This document shows, in pieces, positions 16,326-25,641 of a DNA stretch of 64,000 nucleotides; position 1 is the first letter of the stretch; each line of letters starts with the position of its first letter. This DNA comes from JBFGFX01 sp965232455 (GTDB lineage: Bacteria; Pseudomonadota; Gammaproteobacteria; Steroidobacterales; Woeseiaceae): NCBI GenBank assembly GCA_965232455.1, contig OZ246981.1:2108001-2172000 (forward strand), given 5' to 3'. A program made the translations under genes and the position numbers. The notes below the pieces were generated by a model. The model did not search any database, was not told where the DNA came from, and saw only the letters and a program-made list of their open reading frames with translations.

Positions 16326-17350
16326 CCAGGCAAGACAACGGACATCAGGACGCTGGCGACGCCGTCGAAGCATTGCTGCGACAGGCGCCCCCCAGGGCGA
16401 CACCGCCCGCGAACGACGAGCGAATCGTTCGCGACGCAGTCATGGCCGAGTGGCAATCCGTCGTCAGGGCGCGGAAATGGCGCTCCAGGGGCATTGGTCT
16501 CGCAGCAGCGGCAAGCGTGTTGTTTGCCGTTTCGATGCAGATTTCGGTATGGCCACCCGCCGGCGTCGACACGATTGACGTCGCGAGTATCGACAAGCAC
16601 ACCGGAACGGTCCATCTGGTTGACGGGCGGTCTGAAATCGCCGAAATCGCCGCAACGGCGACACTAGGGCCGGGACAGGTGGTCGAGACCCGTGCGGACT
16701 CGGCGCTCGGCCTGGAATGGGGCGCCGGCGGATCGCTGCGTCTCGACGAGGAGACGCGGCTCGAATTCGTCGACGAAAAAACGGTTTTCCTGCACCGCGG
16801 CCGCGTCTACTTCGATTCCCTGCCTTTCGGCGCTCGCGTACGCGCCGGCGATGAGCCCCGCCTCGTCGTCGAAACCAGCCAGGGTACCGTGACCCACATT
16901 GGCACCCAGTACATGGCCAGCATCGACGGTGACGAATTGATCGTGAGCGTTCGTGAAGGACGGGTGAAAATCGACGGCCGCCACTACGACGAGACCGCAG
17001 GCCGCGGCAAGCAGGTGCAGATGCACGGCTCGATGCGACCCGTGGTGGTCGCGCTGTCTCCCAGCAGCAACGCGTGGGCATGGACCGAGGCGCTGTCGCC
17101 GCGCATCGACTTAAGCCGCCTTTCTGCCCGCGATTTCCTGTCGTGGGTGGGCCGGGAAACAGGTCACGTGATTGTCTACGAGTCGGACGAGGCCGAGCGG
17201 CTGGCCGCGGATACCGAGCTGGTGGGCAGCATGCAGGCGGAACCACGCACCGAGCTGCGCCTGAGAATGATGACGATGGACCTCGATTACCTCATTGACG
17301 CGAGCACCGGAACGATCGCCGTTCGTATAGCCACGCAGGACGAGCGCTGA
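16322..17350 (+). CDS. FecR-like sigma factor regulator (anti-sigma)
   Basis: 342 residues. The N-terminal cytoplasmic part is short, followed by one membrane segment (GIGLAAAASVLFAVSMQISVW, about residues 60-80). The periplasmic FecR domain contains LGPGQVVETRADSALGLEWG, SLRLDEETRLEFVD and VETSQGTVTHIGTQYMAS with SVREGRVKIDG. The C-terminal region (LSARDFLSWVGRETGHVIVY) resembles the DUF4974/STN-like module. Such proteins hold the partner sigma factor and pass on signals from an STN-bearing receptor, which here is encoded immediately downstream. Confidence 0.8.
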   Translation: MTRQDNGHQDAGDAVEALLRQAPPRATPPANDERIVRDAVMAEWQSVVRARKWRSRGIGLAAAASVLFAVSMQISVWPPAGVDTIDVASIDKHTGTVHLVDGRSEIAEIAATATLGPGQVVETRADSALGLEWGAGGSLRLDEETRLEFVDEKTVFLHRGRVYFDSLPFGARVRAGDEPRLVVETSQGTVTHIGTQYMASIDGDELIVSVREGRVKIDGRHYDETAGRGKQVQMHGSMRPVVVALSPSSNAWAWTEALSPRIDLSRLSARDFLSWVGRETGHVIVYESDEAERLAADTELVGSMQAEPRTELRLRMMTMDLDYLIDASTGTIAVRIATQDER

Positions 17351-17351
17351 A

Positions 17352-19877
17352 TTGCGCGCCCTGCCCTTAATGCTGCTTATGTCCTGTGTCGTCGCGGCAG
17401 CGGACGACGCCAACGCGGAACTCGCCGGCCGGTCGGTCAAGGCAATCATCGATGAATATCGCGAGCTGGGTTATCCGTTCGTCTACAGCACGCAATTGGT
17501 CGACGATTCGTTGAGGGTGTCCATCGAGCCTTCCGGCGACAGTCCTCTCGATATTGTTCGCGAAATACTCGAACCGCACGGACTCGGCATACGCACGGAG
17601 TCTGACGTGCACCTGGTCATTCGGCTCGATCGCGGAAAAAGCCAGACCGGTCGCCTGCTGTTGTTGCTCGACGGCGCAAGGGACAATCAACCCGTTGACC
17701 GGCCCACCGTCGTCGCCAGTCCGCCGCTGCCTTCAAGCCGTGCGCTGAAGCCCGGCTTGGTCGAATTTGAAAACGTCAAACCGGGACGTTACCGGCTGCG
17801 GGTGAGCGCGGCCGATTTTGAGACCATGGAGCGCACGATCGACGTGTGGTCCGGGCAGACCGAAGTGATCGAGCTGTCGATGGCCGCCGCGAAGCCGGAG
17901 ATCGATTCGATCGAAGTGTCGGCCAGCCGGTATGAGATCTCACGGGACATCGGCGGGTCGCGCTTTTCGCTGGACCAGCGGGACATAGAAACCATGCCCG
18001 ATATCGGCGATGATCCGCTGAGGTCGGTGCAACGGCTGCCCGGCGCGGCGGCGAGCGGCGCGTCGGCGAAAACTCACCTGCGCGGCGGCGACCGCGACGA
18101 GATCGGCATCATGCTGAACGGGCAGAAGCTGTTCGACCCGTTTCACGTTCGCGACTATCAAAGCGTCTTCAGCGTGATCGATTCGCGAGCGATCGAGGGT
18201 GTCGAGGTATACACCGGCGGATTCCCGGTCCGGTTTGGCAATCGCATGAGCGGCATGGTCTTGATGGACACGCTGGAGCCCGTCGATCGGCGGCACGTGG
18301 AACTCGGCCTGAGCGTCTACAATACGTCGCTGCTATTCGCCGGTCGCGAGGACAACAGACAATGGCTGTTTTCCGCGCGCCGCGGCAATCTGGACCTCGT
18401 CATCAACGAGAAACTGGGTTCGCCGTCGTACTACGACGTTTTCGCAGAGTTTGCCTGGGAACCGAATCCCGACATGACCGTCTCGTTCAACGCACTCTTT
18501 GCGGACGACCGGGTTGAAATCGTTCTCGAGTCCGATCCCGAGGAACTGGAGCGCGTCGTCAGCGACACCAGGAATGCAGAATACTGGTTGCAGATCGGCA
18601 ACCGCTGGTCCGACGCAATGTCCAGTAGAACCGTGTTGTCGGCCACGACGTTCGATAACCTGCGCCGCGGTACGCTGGACGATGAGGAGAACATCGTCGC
18701 AACCGTGTATGACGATCGGCGGGTTACTCAGTTCGGGTTCCGGCAGGACTTCTCCTACCATCCGTCCGACCGGCACCTGCTCCAATGGGGCCTGCAGATC
18801 CGCCATGGAAGCGCCGACTACGATTACCGAAACAGCGCCGACTATTTTGGCCTGCAAGCGCTTTTTCCGGGAAGAGACGAGCCGGCGTCAACCGTTGTCG
18901 CGGCCTCACCCGATGGGGCCAGCTACGCCCTGTATTTTGCCGATCGCTGGATGCTGTCGCCCGGTACGAGCGTCGAATGGGGACTCCGCTGGGACGAACA
19001 AACCTACACCGATCTGTCCTCGGATACGCAGCTCAGTCCGCGGTTCAGTTTACTGCAAAAGGTAGGAGAGAATAGCGAGTTACGTCTCTCCTGGGGACGC
19101 TATCACCAGTCTCAGGAAATTAATGAACTGCAGGTCGAGGACGGCATTGACAATTTCTGGCCGGCACAACGCGCCGATCACCTGATTGTCGGATTTCGCC
19201 ATCTTTTTGACAGGCAATACTCGCTGCGGATCGAACTGTTCGACAAGCGCATGCACGACGTCAGGCCGAGATTCGAGAACCTGTTTGATCCCCTGGGCCT
19301 GATTCCCGAAGTGCAGCCGGATCGCGTCCGACTCGATCCGGGCAGCGCGCGGTCGCAGGGAGTGGAGATAACGCTGGACCGTCGCTCGGGATCCTTCAAC
19401 TGGTGGGCAACTTACGTTTTTTCCGAAGCGACGGACCGTATCGACGGTGGCGACCAGCGGCGCAGCTGGGACCAGCCGCACGCCTTTCAGGGCGGCGTGA
19501 GTTTCAGCAACGAGAAGTGGGATTGGGCAATCGCCGCGAACGTACACAGCGGCTGGCCATCCACCGAACTCTCACTGCTTGAAAGCGGCGTCGATGACGA
19601 AGGCGAACCGGAGTTTGATGCAGTACCGGGCGTGAGAAACGCCGGCCGTTACCCCAGCTTTGCGAGCATCGACGTCCGGCTGGCGCGCAAGTGGAAACTG
19701 CCCCGCAGCAGGCTGACCGCCTTCGTGGAGATCTCCAACGTCACGAATCGCCGCAACCAGTGCTGCCTCGACTGGGAACTCGAAGAAGACGAAAACACGG
19801 GTGAGGACGTATTCGAGCGAGGCGTCGATTACTGGATGCCGATATTACCCGCCGTCGGCGTGCTCTGGGAGTTTTGA
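17352..19877 (+). CDS. TonB-dependent receptor with N-terminal STN signalling domain
   Basis: 841 residues from TTG 17352, one base after the FecR-like stop, with AGGACGAG upstream. Signal peptide, then an STN domain (GRSVKAIIDEYRELGYPFVY to DVHLVIRL, about residues 27-95). A carboxypeptidase-regulatory-like segment follows (LVEFENVKPGRYRLRVSAAD), then a plug with DIGDDPLRSVQRLPG, KTHLRGGDRDEIGIMLNGQK and FPVRFGNRMSGMV. The remainder is beta-barrel ending VGVLWEF. Ligand unknown. The STN domain and the ECF/FecR genes just upstream indicate transmembrane cell-surface signalling. Confidence 0.83.
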   Translation: MRALPLMLLMSCVVAAADDANAELAGRSVKAIIDEYRELGYPFVYSTQLVDDSLRVSIEPSGDSPLDIVREILEPHGLGIRTESDVHLVIRLDRGKSQTGRLLLLLDGARDNQPVDRPTVVASPPLPSSRALKPGLVEFENVKPGRYRLRVSAADFETMERTIDVWSGQTEVIELSMAAAKPEIDSIEVSASRYEISRDIGGSRFSLDQRDIETMPDIGDDPLRSVQRLPGAAASGASAKTHLRGGDRDEIGIMLNGQKLFDPFHVRDYQSVFSVIDSRAIEGVEVYTGGFPVRFGNRMSGMVLMDTLEPVDRRHVELGLSVYNTSLLFAGREDNRQWLFSARRGNLDLVINEKLGSPSYYDVFAEFAWEPNPDMTVSFNALFADDRVEIVLESDPEELERVVSDTRNAEYWLQIGNRWSDAMSSRTVLSATTFDNLRRGTLDDEENIVATVYDDRRVTQFGFRQDFSYHPSDRHLLQWGLQIRHGSADYDYRNSADYFGLQALFPGRDEPASTVVAASPDGASYALYFADRWMLSPGTSVEWGLRWDEQTYTDLSSDTQLSPRFSLLQKVGENSELRLSWGRYHQSQEINELQVEDGIDNFWPAQRADHLIVGFRHLFDRQYSLRIELFDKRMHDVRPRFENLFDPLGLIPEVQPDRVRLDPGSARSQGVEITLDRRSGSFNWWATYVFSEATDRIDGGDQRRSWDQPHAFQGGVSFSNEKWDWAIAANVHSGWPSTELSLLESGVDDEGEPEFDAVPGVRNAGRYPSFASIDVRLARKWKLPRSRLTAFVEISNVTNRRNQCCLDWELEEDENTGEDVFERGVDYWMPILPAVGVLWEF

Positions 19878-19963
19878 AAGGCCAAAACGGATAGCGGAGC
19901 GCTTCCGGCCGTCCGCGACGTACGCGCTTCCAGCAGGCGGTACGCAATCCGGCGCCTGCGGTG

Positions 19964-20935
19964 TCACGGCCGGACTACGATCTTACCCCGGGTGTGTCCT
20001 CGACCGAGCTCGGTCAGGGCGGCGCCGACGTCACCAAGGCCGATCGTGGCGCTGATCGTCGGCGCCACCGTACCCGTCTCGAGGTAGTCGGCAAGCACTG
20101 CCATATCGTCGGCGTTTTCTTTGGCGAGAACCATGGCCGCCGACTTTTTCGAGAAGGCGAAGCTCAACGACGTCTTCACGACGTGGATGGCGGGGCCGAA
20201 CCACCGATTGGCTTTCGGACCGCTCACGATCACGAGGCGGCCCCGTTCAGTGAGCGCGCTTTTGTAAACGCGGCTCGATCGGTTCCCGACGTTGTCGATG
20301 ATGAGATCGTAAGGTCCCGTACCGGCGAAGTCGCCGGCGGTGTAGTCGATCACCTCGTCGGCGCCGAGATCGCGAACGAGATCGACGTTGCCGGTACTGC
20401 ACACGCCCGTGACCGTTGCTCGCATCGCCTTGGCCATCTGCACGCCGTAGCCGCCAACCCCGCCGGACGCCCCGATCACCAGCACTCGCTCGCCTGCCGA
20501 GACCCGGCCTGCGTCGCGCAGCGACTGGAGTGCGGTGATACCGGCCACGGGTATGGCCGCAGCGGCGTCAAAAGAGATCTCGGCAGGCTTGTGTGCGAGT
20601 TGATTCTCGCTACTCGTGCAGTGCTCGGCGAAACTGCCGCTGCCCATGCCGAACACCGCGTCGCCGGGGGCGAACCGCGTGACGTTCGCACCGACCGCCT
20701 CGACCACGCCCGAGACGTCAGTCCCCAGTGATGGCGACTTGGGCCCGCGGAGGCCGTTGTCCATCCGCATCATGTACGGGATGCCGGTGATCATGTGCCA
20801 GTCGAGCGGATTGAGCGACGCCGCCTCCACCTTGAGGAGCACGTCGTCGGGACCGGGCTCGGGACGGTCGATTTTGCCGAGTTCGATGTCGGCGGGTCGG
20901 CAGTAGAACTCTCGGGTCAGGGCAAGCATCGACAT
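19964..20935 (-). CDS. MDR-superfamily NAD(P)-dependent oxidoreductase (quinone reductase-like)
   Basis: 323 residues. GroES-like N-terminus (GPDDVLLKVEAASLNPLDWH, GTDVSGVVEAVGANVTRF) and Rossmann domain with VLVIGASGGVGGYGVQMAKA. The structural and catalytic zinc cysteines of alcohol dehydrogenases are lacking, so it belongs to the zinc-independent quinone-oxidoreductase branch. Substrate cannot be inferred. Stands alone between a TBDR and an FAH-family gene. Confidence 0.82.
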   Translation of the reverse strand: MSMLALTREFYCRPADIELGKIDRPEPGPDDVLLKVEAASLNPLDWHMITGIPYMMRMDNGLRGPKSPSLGTDVSGVVEAVGANVTRFAPGDAVFGMGSGSFAEHCTSSENQLAHKPAEISFDAAAAIPVAGITALQSLRDAGRVSAGERVLVIGASGGVGGYGVQMAKAMRATVTGVCSTGNVDLVRDLGADEVIDYTAGDFAGTGPYDLIIDNVGNRSSRVYKSALTERGRLVIVSGPKANRWFGPAIHVVKTSLSFAFSKKSAAMVLAKENADDMAVLADYLETGTVAPTISATIGLGDVGAALTELGRGHTRGKIVVRP

Positions 20936-21048
20936 GTTGGGCGGTCTCCGGTCGTCACGTACGACGAACGTTTGAGTGTCCGCAACGCGGAACGTTCGAC
21001 ATACCTTAGGTCAAAATGGAATCGCAAACGGCTTGCGGATTTCGGCCG

Positions 21049-22200
21049 CTACCGGGTGAAATGGCCGCCCGGTTCGTAGCGATCCGCAATCGCTACGGTC
21101 AGTCGGCCCAGGTAGGAGCCCTCCAGCGTGATGCGCTCGCCGGGCTGCAGAAACGTCTTTTGTTCAAGCAGGTCACGGGTGTAACGCTGGATCACGTAAT
21201 CGCGTACGCTCATGGTGAACATCGCGCCGGAGAATACGTACGGCAGTCCGCTGGCGATCCGGTATCCGAGCGACGGCGGCCGCATGATGACGCCTTCGGG
21301 CGTGCCCGTGAGGATGACCGTATCGGTCGATAGCACGTTGCCGGCCAACCAGTCGTCCATGCCCTGCACGTGGGTCGGACGGCGCGAGACCTGAGCCGAG
21401 AATATGCGCTCGATAATCACGTCGAGGGGCCAGATCATCTTGGCGGTCGATGACCGTTGTCTGAGTTCGTTCTGACGATACAGCGAAAAAGTTACGCTAT
21501 CGAGGAACTCGCCGCTGTTGGCGGGGATCACCATGTAAGGGCCGGTCGGGAAATAGCCCTCACGGCTCTTCGCGGCGTTGAATCCCCGCCCGCTTTGCAT
21601 GTCGTCGAGATCGATGCCCCGAAGAAGTTTCGCTCTGTCGGTAAGGTCTCCGCAGAGGAAAAAACCGAATGCGACGCGCGACCGGTCCGACGCATACGAC
21701 AAGGACGTCAGCGGTCGGGCGCAGATCTCTGCTTCGTAGTCCAGCAAGGTCTGGTCGTCGGTCACGACGCTCTGTTCCCGGGTTGGCGCGGTTGTCTTCA
21801 GGAACAGGAACGGCTGATCCTCCTCCTCTTCGACTTCCTTGGCGTGCGCCGCGTAGTTGAGTCCGAGCGCGATATGATGGCTGGCCGTACCTGCGGGACT
21901 GGCCAACCGCGCATACGGATAGTCCTGCAATTGCACGGGCTGATGACCCGTCACGAGTTCGACGATCGCCTGGCGCCCGAGCGCCTGGTAAACCTGCACG
22001 ATGTCGCCGTCGACGCCGCCGAGCCGGCTGATATTGATCGCCCTGATCGCGTCTCCGGTGTCCTCGACGACCGCCAGCGTCTGCGGCCTGCCCGCCTCCG
22101 CTGTTTGCGCAAGGGTCAGCGCTTGCGCCGGCGGCATGATCACGTTGGCCTGGCCGGGCAAGGACAACAGGCACATCGATACGGCTGCTGCGAACCTCAT
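21049..22200 (-). CDS. Exported fumarylacetoacetate hydrolase (FAH)-family protein
   Basis: 383 residues from ATG 22200, preceded by GGAGG/AGGAG. The start gives a clear signal peptide (MRFAAAVSMCLLSLPGQA), unusual for FAH enzymes, which are normally cytoplasmic. FAH-fold landmarks: LGLNYAAHAKEVEEEEDQPF, FLKTTAPT, acidic metal ligands in LLDYEAEI, GFFLCGDLTDR in place of the common NDVTxR, and VILTGTPEGVI. A C-C bond hydrolase, isomerase or decarboxylase acting in the periplasm is suggested, substrate unknown. The start lies 1 base after the MipA-family stop, so the two are one operon. Confidence 0.78.
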   Translation of the reverse strand: MRFAAAVSMCLLSLPGQANVIMPPAQALTLAQTAEAGRPQTLAVVEDTGDAIRAINISRLGGVDGDIVQVYQALGRQAIVELVTGHQPVQLQDYPYARLASPAGTASHHIALGLNYAAHAKEVEEEEDQPFLFLKTTAPTREQSVVTDDQTLLDYEAEICARPLTSLSYASDRSRVAFGFFLCGDLTDRAKLLRGIDLDDMQSGRGFNAAKSREGYFPTGPYMVIPANSGEFLDSVTFSLYRQNELRQRSSTAKMIWPLDVIIERIFSAQVSRRPTHVQGMDDWLAGNVLSTDTVILTGTPEGVIMRPPSLGYRIASGLPYVFSGAMFTMSVRDYVIQRYTRDLLEQKTFLQPGERITLEGSYLGRLTVAIADRYEPGGHFTR

Positions 22201-22201
22201 C

Positions 22202-23026
22202 TCACTCCTCCCCGAACCGGTAGAACACGCCGAGCCCGACGAAGTACGGCGTATCGGTGCCCAGTTCGGTGATCGGACTGTCGGCGGCGTCACCCAGAAA
22301 CTTCGTGACGCCCAGCCGGGCAAAGCCCCCCCACTTCGGGTTGAGAAAAAACGCGACGTTGGCGGCAAGGGACACGTCCCGAATCGAACCGCCGGCGCCG
22401 TAGGTCGGCAGCCCGCTCGCGAGCGCGTCGGCCGTGTTGACGCCGAAATAGGTCTCCATGTAGCTGTCATCGGCGTAGGTCGTCTCCAGCTCGAACTCGA
22501 AACGCCACGGGATGTAGAGCGGCAGTGTATAGGTGACGTCCGTCGTCAGGAATGCGCCGTCGTGCGCATCGCTCGAATCACCGAATAGCGTGGTTCTGAA
22601 CTGAAGGCTGTCGCCTTCGAGCAACGTGTCATTGATCGTATATGCCGCAAACGCGCCGAGGTTCACCGTCGCGTCTACTTCGGCCATGCTCGCGACAGCG
22701 GTGTTGTCGACGTCTTCGTCACGCCCCATGTCGAAGTTAAGGCTTCCGCCCAGTCGCCATGCACCGCGCTCGAACAACGTCGCCCATGCCGTAAGCCCCT
22801 CCACCTCCACGCCGGCGCCGAGGAGATCAAACTGAGAAACGATCATGGGAACCGTCTGGTAGTCGTCGCTTCCCATGTATTCGGGCGTGGTGGCCGGACC
22901 CGCGATAATGAACTGCGGCTCCGGCTCCCGGTCGTCGGCAACGGCCGGCCGACAATCGAAAAATACGATTAATGCCGCAGGAACGGCAATGCTCGCGCAT
23001 TGTCCGAACACTCTTAAATCCATCAT
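22202..23026 (-). CDS. MipA/OmpV-family outer-membrane protein
   Basis: 274 residues. Signal peptide ending AVADD, then FIIAGPATTPEYMGSDDYQTVPM, the usual start of MipA/OmpV barrels (PEYxGSxxY). Alternating beta-strand pattern continues to a C-terminal YFVGLGVFYRF near the end. Scaffolding or adhesin roles are known for relatives; here co-transcription with an exported FAH-like enzyme and divergence from a TetR gene suggest a shared regulon. Confidence 0.8.
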   Translation of the reverse strand: MMDLRVFGQCASIAVPAALIVFFDCRPAVADDREPEPQFIIAGPATTPEYMGSDDYQTVPMIVSQFDLLGAGVEVEGLTAWATLFERGAWRLGGSLNFDMGRDEDVDNTAVASMAEVDATVNLGAFAAYTINDTLLEGDSLQFRTTLFGDSSDAHDGAFLTTDVTYTLPLYIPWRFEFELETTYADDSYMETYFGVNTADALASGLPTYGAGGSIRDVSLAANVAFFLNPKWGGFARLGVTKFLGDAADSPITELGTDTPYFVGLGVFYRFGEE

Positions 23027-23121
23027 TTACTTATCTCGCTATGGTTACCCAGGAATGAATGGCGTCAGTGTAGAGTTCGGCGAGGAAAAAAATACTCGCA
23101 TTCGCGGCGGATGACGGTCAC

Positions 23122-23769
23122 ATGACGAAAAGTCGTTTTTATCCGAAAAAACAGCCACTTCAGCAACGTGCCAAGGTTACCGTCGCGGCGATCAAGGAAG
23201 CGGCTGCTCACATTTTGCGTGAACAGGGCATGCATGAATTCACGACTAACAAGGTGGCCGAGAAGGCAGGAGTGAGTATCGGTTCGCTGTATCAATATTT
23301 TCCGTCGAAGGAGTCGCTGATCGCCGACATCAAACGCGATCACTTCGCCGAATTGAGAACGTTGATAAAGGAGGCGTACGAGCGCAACAAGAACCGCGAC
23401 CTGGCCACGATCGTGAGGGCGTTTGTCGACGCCTCCATCGAGGCGCACCGGATAGATCCGGAGTTGCACAAAGTGTTGAGCGGTGATTTATCGGATTTTC
23501 AGATCAAGGAGGACGACAACAGCGAAGACTCCGTGCGCATAGCGGTGATCGCCTTGTTGGACGAGCATCGCGACCAGTTGAGGGAAAACCTCGACACCGC
23601 CCTTGCGGCCAAGCTGATCTACAAGGTGGTCGAAAGCTCGACGCACGATACGGTGCTCTACCATCCCGAGTTGCTGGACGAGGCGGATTTCGCGAACGAG
23701 TTGTCGCGGATGGTGATGGCCTATTTGCAGGGACCGAAAGTCTCTATTCATGCGTCGGCCGCGGCTTGA
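23122..23769 (+). CDS. TetR-family transcriptional regulator
   Basis: 215 residues. Helix-turn-helix: RAKVTVAAIKEAAAHILREQ, TTNKVAEKAGVSIGSLYQYF, PSKESLIADI. The C-terminal part resembles the TetR C-terminal domains of AcrR-like proteins. Diverges from the mipA-like/FAH operon across a 95-bp intergenic region and probably controls it. Confidence 0.82.
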   Translation: MTKSRFYPKKQPLQQRAKVTVAAIKEAAAHILREQGMHEFTTNKVAEKAGVSIGSLYQYFPSKESLIADIKRDHFAELRTLIKEAYERNKNRDLATIVRAFVDASIEAHRIDPELHKVLSGDLSDFQIKEDDNSEDSVRIAVIALLDEHRDQLRENLDTALAAKLIYKVVESSTHDTVLYHPELLDEADFANELSRMVMAYLQGPKVSIHASAAA

Positions 23770-23917
23770 CCCGTATTTGCCCGATGAACGGGATTCGCTC
23801 GCGATCGCGGAGAGACATGAGATCGGACGTGTCGGCGCCGACGACGATGTTCCAGGATTGTCCGCAACCCAAAGCGGCCGGCGGAGCCGACCGCTGTTTC
23901 GCGGTGAAACCTGCGGT

Positions 23918-24343
23918 TCAATTTGCGGCGTCTCGCAGTCGACCCAAATGCGCATCCCATCCTGCATCCAGGGCCATCAGCAATGGAAGTGCGGCATCAC
24001 CCGCAACCTCGCCGATCCCCTCGTGTTGAAGCGTAAGGCGGGTGCCGCCGTAAGCCTCCTCGAGCAACCAAGTAACGGTTGTCATTGTTCCGCCGAGCGG
24101 CTCAACTGTGAACGTGTATACCAGTTTCTCCGGGCGCCTCCATTCCATCACCGTTCCCCAGCACATCGTGACCGCAGATCCGTCATCCGCCTTACCCATC
24201 AGCGCGTAACCGCTCCCCGGGGACAGGTCCGATTCCGCCGGGTGAAACCATTCCGCCAGCTTGTCTTTGTCGGTCAAGTACGCCCAGACGGTGTCTGCGT
24301 CTGCGTTCAGAAAAATCGTTTTGGTAATCATTGCATCGGACAT
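23918..24343 (-). CDS. SRPBCC/AHSA1-domain protein
   Basis: 141 residues. START-like fold signatures: ITKTIFLNADADTVWAYLTD, KLAEWFHPAESDLSPGSGYA, CWGTVMEWRRPEKLVYTF and VTWLLEEAYGGTRLTLQHEG. These small ligand-binding proteins are very often paired with an ArsR regulator, as here: the start overlaps the ArsR stop by one base (TGATG). Confidence 0.8.
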   Translation of the reverse strand: MSDAMITKTIFLNADADTVWAYLTDKDKLAEWFHPAESDLSPGSGYALMGKADDGSAVTMCWGTVMEWRRPEKLVYTFTVEPLGGTMTTVTWLLEEAYGGTRLTLQHEGIGEVAGDAALPLLMALDAGWDAHLGRLRDAAN

Positions 24344-24669
24344 CAGTTTGTTTCCTTCTCGTTTTCAATGGCCTGCTTCAAGCCAGCGAGGCGTTCATTC
24401 CAGAATCTGTCGAAGTATCCCAACCAGTCCGATACGGCCCGAAGAGTGTCGGGCTCAAGGTGGTTGATTCGTTCACGGCCCGAGGTGCGTACGGTTATCA
24501 GTTTGCCTTCCTCGAGGATGGACAAGTGTTTCTTTATCGCACCCCGTGTTACCTCGAATTGCGCCGCCACGTCGCCGATACTCATATCCCTTGAGCTAAG
24601 CAGCATTAATATGCTCCGCCGCGTCGGATCGGCGAGTGCGCGAAATGCGGCTTGTGGTCCGACGTTCAT
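24343..24669 (-). CDS. ArsR-family winged-helix regulator
   Basis: 108 residues from ATG 24669. FRALADPTRRSILMLLSSRD, IGDVAAQFEVTRGAIKKHLS and ILEEGKLITVRTSGRERI form the winged helix of the SdpR/ArsR type that pairs with SRPBCC proteins. No metal-binding cysteines. Probably binds the ATACCA/TGGTAT dyads upstream of the operon and represses its own transcription (inference). Confidence 0.82.
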   Translation of the reverse strand: MNVGPQAAFRALADPTRRSILMLLSSRDMSIGDVAAQFEVTRGAIKKHLSILEEGKLITVRTSGRERINHLEPDTLRAVSDWLGYFDRFWNERLAGLKQAIENEKETN

Positions 24670-24827
24670 CGCTCGGTAGGCAAGAACTCGAACTTGCCGT
24701 CCTGGTAAAGAAACGTCACACAATCGGCTTCGGATACGCATGACGTCTCGGATGCCTCGGAGAAAGCCGCAAGTCCGCCAAGGACGAGCACTATCGCCAC
24801 GGCAGGCAAAACCAGGTCTGTGTTCAC
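24666..24827 (-). CDS. Small exported or membrane-anchored protein
   Basis: 53 residues if the GTG at 24827 is used (GGAG lies six bases before). One hydrophobic stretch (LVLPAVAIVLVLGGLAAF), then ETSCVSEADCVTFLYQDGKF with two cysteines. It overlaps the ArsR start by 4 bases, which supports a real gene at the head of the ArsR/SRPBCC operon. Family not recognised. Confidence 0.5.
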   Translation of the reverse strand: MNTDLVLPAVAIVLVLGGLAAFSEASETSCVSEADCVTFLYQDGKFEFLPTER

Positions 24828-24842
24828 AATCGACTCCAATGT

Positions 24843-24883
24843 GATACCAAATGGTATTACTTTATATAACACCAAAAGGTATC
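24843..24883. promoter_or_regulatory. Two operator-like dyads upstream of the ArsR operon
   Basis: ATACCA-AA-TGGTAT (24844-24857) and an imperfect copy ACACC-AAAA-GGTAT (about 24869-24882), centred about 25 bp apart, in an AT-rich promoter-like stretch. Likely ArsR sites. Confidence 0.55.
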
Positions 24884-24934
24884 ACGTCAACCGGTGATTT
24901 CAATCGAGGTCAGAAGCGACTGCCGGATTTGAAG

Positions 24935-25477
24935 TCAGAAACTATCGCCGGTCCATTCCCACTGCTTGTCGCTTGGATCGTGGAATTCCTCGAACCGTAT
25001 CGGACCGCGCTGTTGGTATTCTCGCCAGACGCGGATTTTACCGTCATGAATTTCGACCACCGCAACTCCGTGGGCCGCGGTTTCACGCCCGCCGTTGTGG
25101 AACGTGTATTCGCCGGCGCCGAAACCCGTTTTTTCGTCGTACCACAAGTTGTGCCATATCATCGACGATTGCGGACGCACCGCGTCGAAGAACTTCCTTA
25201 GTTCAACGTGGCCTTTGTACATCTGCCGACTGGGGGGCTCCGTATAGAGTGCGTCGTGAGTGAATGCGCTGAGCGCGAGTTCGGTGTCGTTTTTACTCCA
25301 CCCCGTCGCCACACGCGTCATCAACTCCACGAAATCGAACTGCGTCGCGCTTCCCGTTTCCCCGCCGGGCGCCGGGGCCGGCGGCTCATCCAGACCGATG
25401 GCAGCGCCGCCTGCGGCCAGCAGTACAAGTGCAACGACTGGGGAGGACAGCAAAACCACCGGTGTTTGGATACGCAT
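24935..25477 (-). CDS. Exported SnoaL-like (NTF2-fold) protein
   Basis: 180 residues. Hydrophobic export signal at residues 7-27, a Pro/Gly-rich linker, then an NTF2-like cone: FVELMTRVATGWSKNDTELA, AFTHDALYTEPPSRQMYKGH, ELRKFFDAV and WREYQQRGPIRFEEF. Such proteins bind or isomerise small hydrophobic ligands. Substrate unknown; stands alone. Confidence 0.72.
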   Translation of the reverse strand: MRIQTPVVLLSSPVVALVLLAAGGAAIGLDEPPAPAPGGETGSATQFDFVELMTRVATGWSKNDTELALSAFTHDALYTEPPSRQMYKGHVELRKFFDAVRPQSSMIWHNLWYDEKTGFGAGEYTFHNGGRETAAHGVAVVEIHDGKIRVWREYQQRGPIRFEEFHDPSDKQWEWTGDSF

Positions 25478-25641
25478 AGTCGTGATACAGCAACGTCATC
25501 GGGGAGCTATTGATAACACGGACAAGCGATCACTTCGAGTGTTCGGCCGGTCCAACCTCCGACATGACGGCCCTCAGCCGGCTAACGCACGACCGGCTTC
25601 CTCGACGATCGGAAACGAAACGACAGACTCGCGCACACGGC

